DNA of 64,000 bases, from the NCBI RefSeq assembly GCF_024138675.1, contig NZ_CP090959.1, positions 62,001 to 126,000 on the forward strand. Reading direction: 5' to 3'. Below are positions 62,767 to 64,000 of the stretch, in pieces; the first letter of the stretch is position 1; the number at the start of each line of letters is the position of its first letter. Made by a program: the position numbers and the translations under genes. The stretch comes from Simiduia sp. 21SJ11W-1 (GTDB taxonomy: Bacteria; Pseudomonadota; Gammaproteobacteria; Pseudomonadales; Cellvibrionaceae). Below the pieces are notes generated by a model. That model had not been told where the DNA came from and made no database searches. It saw nothing but the letters and a program-made list of their open reading frames with translations.

Positions 62767-64000
62767 ATGGACACCCACATCAGGTTGTTGTTTGTCGATT
62801 CCGAACAGGTTGAATACCTGTTGATTGGCAGCTTGTTGTCTGAAATTTTCCACACCGCCTACGAAATCACATGGCTTGCCCAGCTAGACCTTGCCCTGCC
62901 CGAAATACTTTCAGATAACTACGATGTGATTCTGATGAACTACCAATGGGGCGAGCACACCGCCAAAGACCTCATTAAAGCGGCCCGCCACCAGGGCGCC
63001 AAAGCGCCAATTTTGGTAATGACCGATGAAATGGAAGCCGATGTAGACCGCGAGGCCCTGAGCGTGGGCGCGGCCGACTACCTCATCAAGGGCAAGATTG
63101 ACGCCCAGCTGCTGGAGCGCACCATGCGCTACGCCATAGAGCGCAAGGCCAACGAAACCCGGTTGTCTGAATTGGCCCACTACGACCCGCTCACAGGTGT
63201 TAGCAACCGCGCCCTGTTTAAAGATCGCCTGCACCACGCGGTAGATTTGGCGCGCCGGGGCGGCCACACCTTCACCCTTATGTACCTGGATCTGGACGGC
63301 TTCAAGCCCGTGAACGATTGCTATGGTCACGACGTGGGTGATCTGCTCATCAAACAGGCCGCCCAGCGATTGCAGGAGTGCGTGCGCACCAGCGATACCG
63401 TGGCGCGCGTGGGCGGTGATGAATTTGTACTGCTGCTAGACGACATGCGCTCCAGCACCGATATGGCGCATTTGGCGGGCAAGGTAATTGAAGCGCTGGC
63501 CAGCCCCTTTGAAATTAACGGCATGGAAATTACCGTAGGCTGCAGCCTGGGCATTGCGCCCTACCGCAGTGGCGCCCTGGCCGACGACATACAGCGCCAG
63601 GCCGACATGGCCATGTACCGCGCCAAGCAGGCCAACGGCAATCAATACTGCTTTTATGCCGAGAGTATGGACGAAGACGCCCGCCGGCAAATTGCCATAG
63701 AGCACGAGCTGCGGCGCGGGCTTGGCCGCGGCGAAATGGCCGTTTACTACCAACCCAGGCTCGATACCATCACCGGCGAAATATGCGCCTTAGAGGCCCT
63801 GGTGCGCTGGCGCCACCCTGCCCGGGGCCTACTTGCGCCCAGCGAATTTCTGGATGTGGCCGAAAGCAGCGGTTTAATTGTTGATATGGGCTACCAGGTA
63901 CTGGCGCAGGTGTGCCAAGACGCCCACGCGCTGGCCAAGGCGGGCCTGGCCGAAACCCCGCTGTGCTTAAACCTCTCGCTGCGCCAACTGCGCGATGAGC
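62767..64000 (+). CDS. REC-GGDEF-EAL protein, 3' end outside the window
   Basis: 411 codons from ATG 62767, with GGTGA eight bases upstream; GTG 62755 is in frame. Receiver-like domain (1-120): the usual phosphoacceptor Asp is Asn58 (ILMNYQWG) and the acidic pair reads VDSEQ, so it probably cannot be phosphorylated. GGDEF at residues 216-220 with an RxxD inhibitory site (R207-D210), so diguanylate cyclase activity with feedback is possible. EAL motif E343-A344-L345 starts the phosphodiesterase domain, unfinished here. Net activity unknown. Likely a cyclic-di-GMP enzyme. Confidence 0.93.
   Translation, partial: MDTHIRLLFVDSEQVEYLLIGSLLSEIFHTAYEITWLAQLDLALPEILSDNYDVILMNYQWGEHTAKDLIKAARHQGAKAPILVMTDEMEADVDREALSVGAADYLIKGKIDAQLLERTMRYAIERKANETRLSELAHYDPLTGVSNRALFKDRLHHAVDLARRGGHTFTLMYLDLDGFKPVNDCYGHDVGDLLIKQAAQRLQECVRTSDTVARVGGDEFVLLLDDMRSSTDMAHLAGKVIEALASPFEINGMEITVGCSLGIAPYRSGALADDIQRQADMAMYRAKQANGNQYCFYAESMDEDARRQIAIEHELRRGLGRGEMAVYYQPRLDTITGEICALEALVRWRHPARGLLAPSEFLDVAESSGLIVDMGYQVLAQVCQDAHALAKAGLAETPLCLNLSLRQLRDE

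Overview
The window reads as a chromosome segment of a GC-moderate gammaproteobacterium. The block mutM / small exported protein / coaD / rsmD / ftsY-ftsE-ftsX-rpoH and the neighbourhood of an FKBP isomerase, an Rsd/AlgQ protein and DsbB resemble Pseudomonas-type gene order. The EstA-like autotransporter esterase and the OprF-like porin fit the same broad group. A marine Cellvibrionaceae-type bacterium is my inference; the genus cannot be decided from this sequence. I saw no rRNA, tRNA or CRISPR array.

Layout. 0-9.5 kb: end of radC, then a one-strand cluster for lipopolysaccharide/surface glycan: an ELM1-like protein, four glycosyltransferases, two YrbL-type kinases in tandem, a WecB-type UDP-GlcNAc 2-epimerase and an O-antigen ligase. 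It sits between radC and rpmBG, which are usually adjacent. 9.5-18.3 kb: housekeeping genes rpmB-rpmG, trmO, mutM, coaD, rsmD, ftsYEX, rpoH and trmB. 18.5-36.9 kb: envelope and stress genes (OmpA-like porin, Usp, autotransporter esterase, ABC-F ATPase, FKBP lipoprotein, WD40 lipoprotein, rsd, dsbB-lrgA-lrgB, an orphan FliL-like protein, GNAT, an oxidoreductase, a DUF4349 protein, a membrane hydroxylase, acpH, gshA). 37.1-43.4 kb: an RND efflux pair behind a LytS/LytTR-type two-component system. 43.5-46.4 kb: small genes, including an SRAP protein and two small exported proteins.

46.8-57.1 kb holds the most interesting system. Seven co-oriented genes encode a DUF2170 (YjfI) protein, a PspA/IM30 (YjfJ) protein, a YqiJ-type OB-fold membrane protein, a YqiK-type flotillin, a 1742-residue DUF3686-like AAA+ ATPase, a zinc-ribbon protein and a TerB-like protein. 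A perfect 11-bp inverted repeat overlaps the likely promoter, and a strong hairpin separates the flotillin from the giant ATPase. A 45-bp palindromic element lies in direct orientation on each side, about 11.2 kb apart. The likely role is membrane-stress sensing and remodelling powered by the ATPase; that is inference.

57.1-59.05 kb is a scrap-yard of lower GC: a small membrane protein, a RAYT-like transposase unit bounded by 20-bp inverted repeats and tandem repeats, the 3' tail of a toxin-like gene, an intact small immunity-like gene, and the first 18 codons of an IS3-type transposase abutting rep. 59.06-64 kb: rep helicase, a GT39 glycosyltransferase, and the start of a REC-GGDEF-EAL protein whose receiver lacks the phosphoacceptor aspartate.
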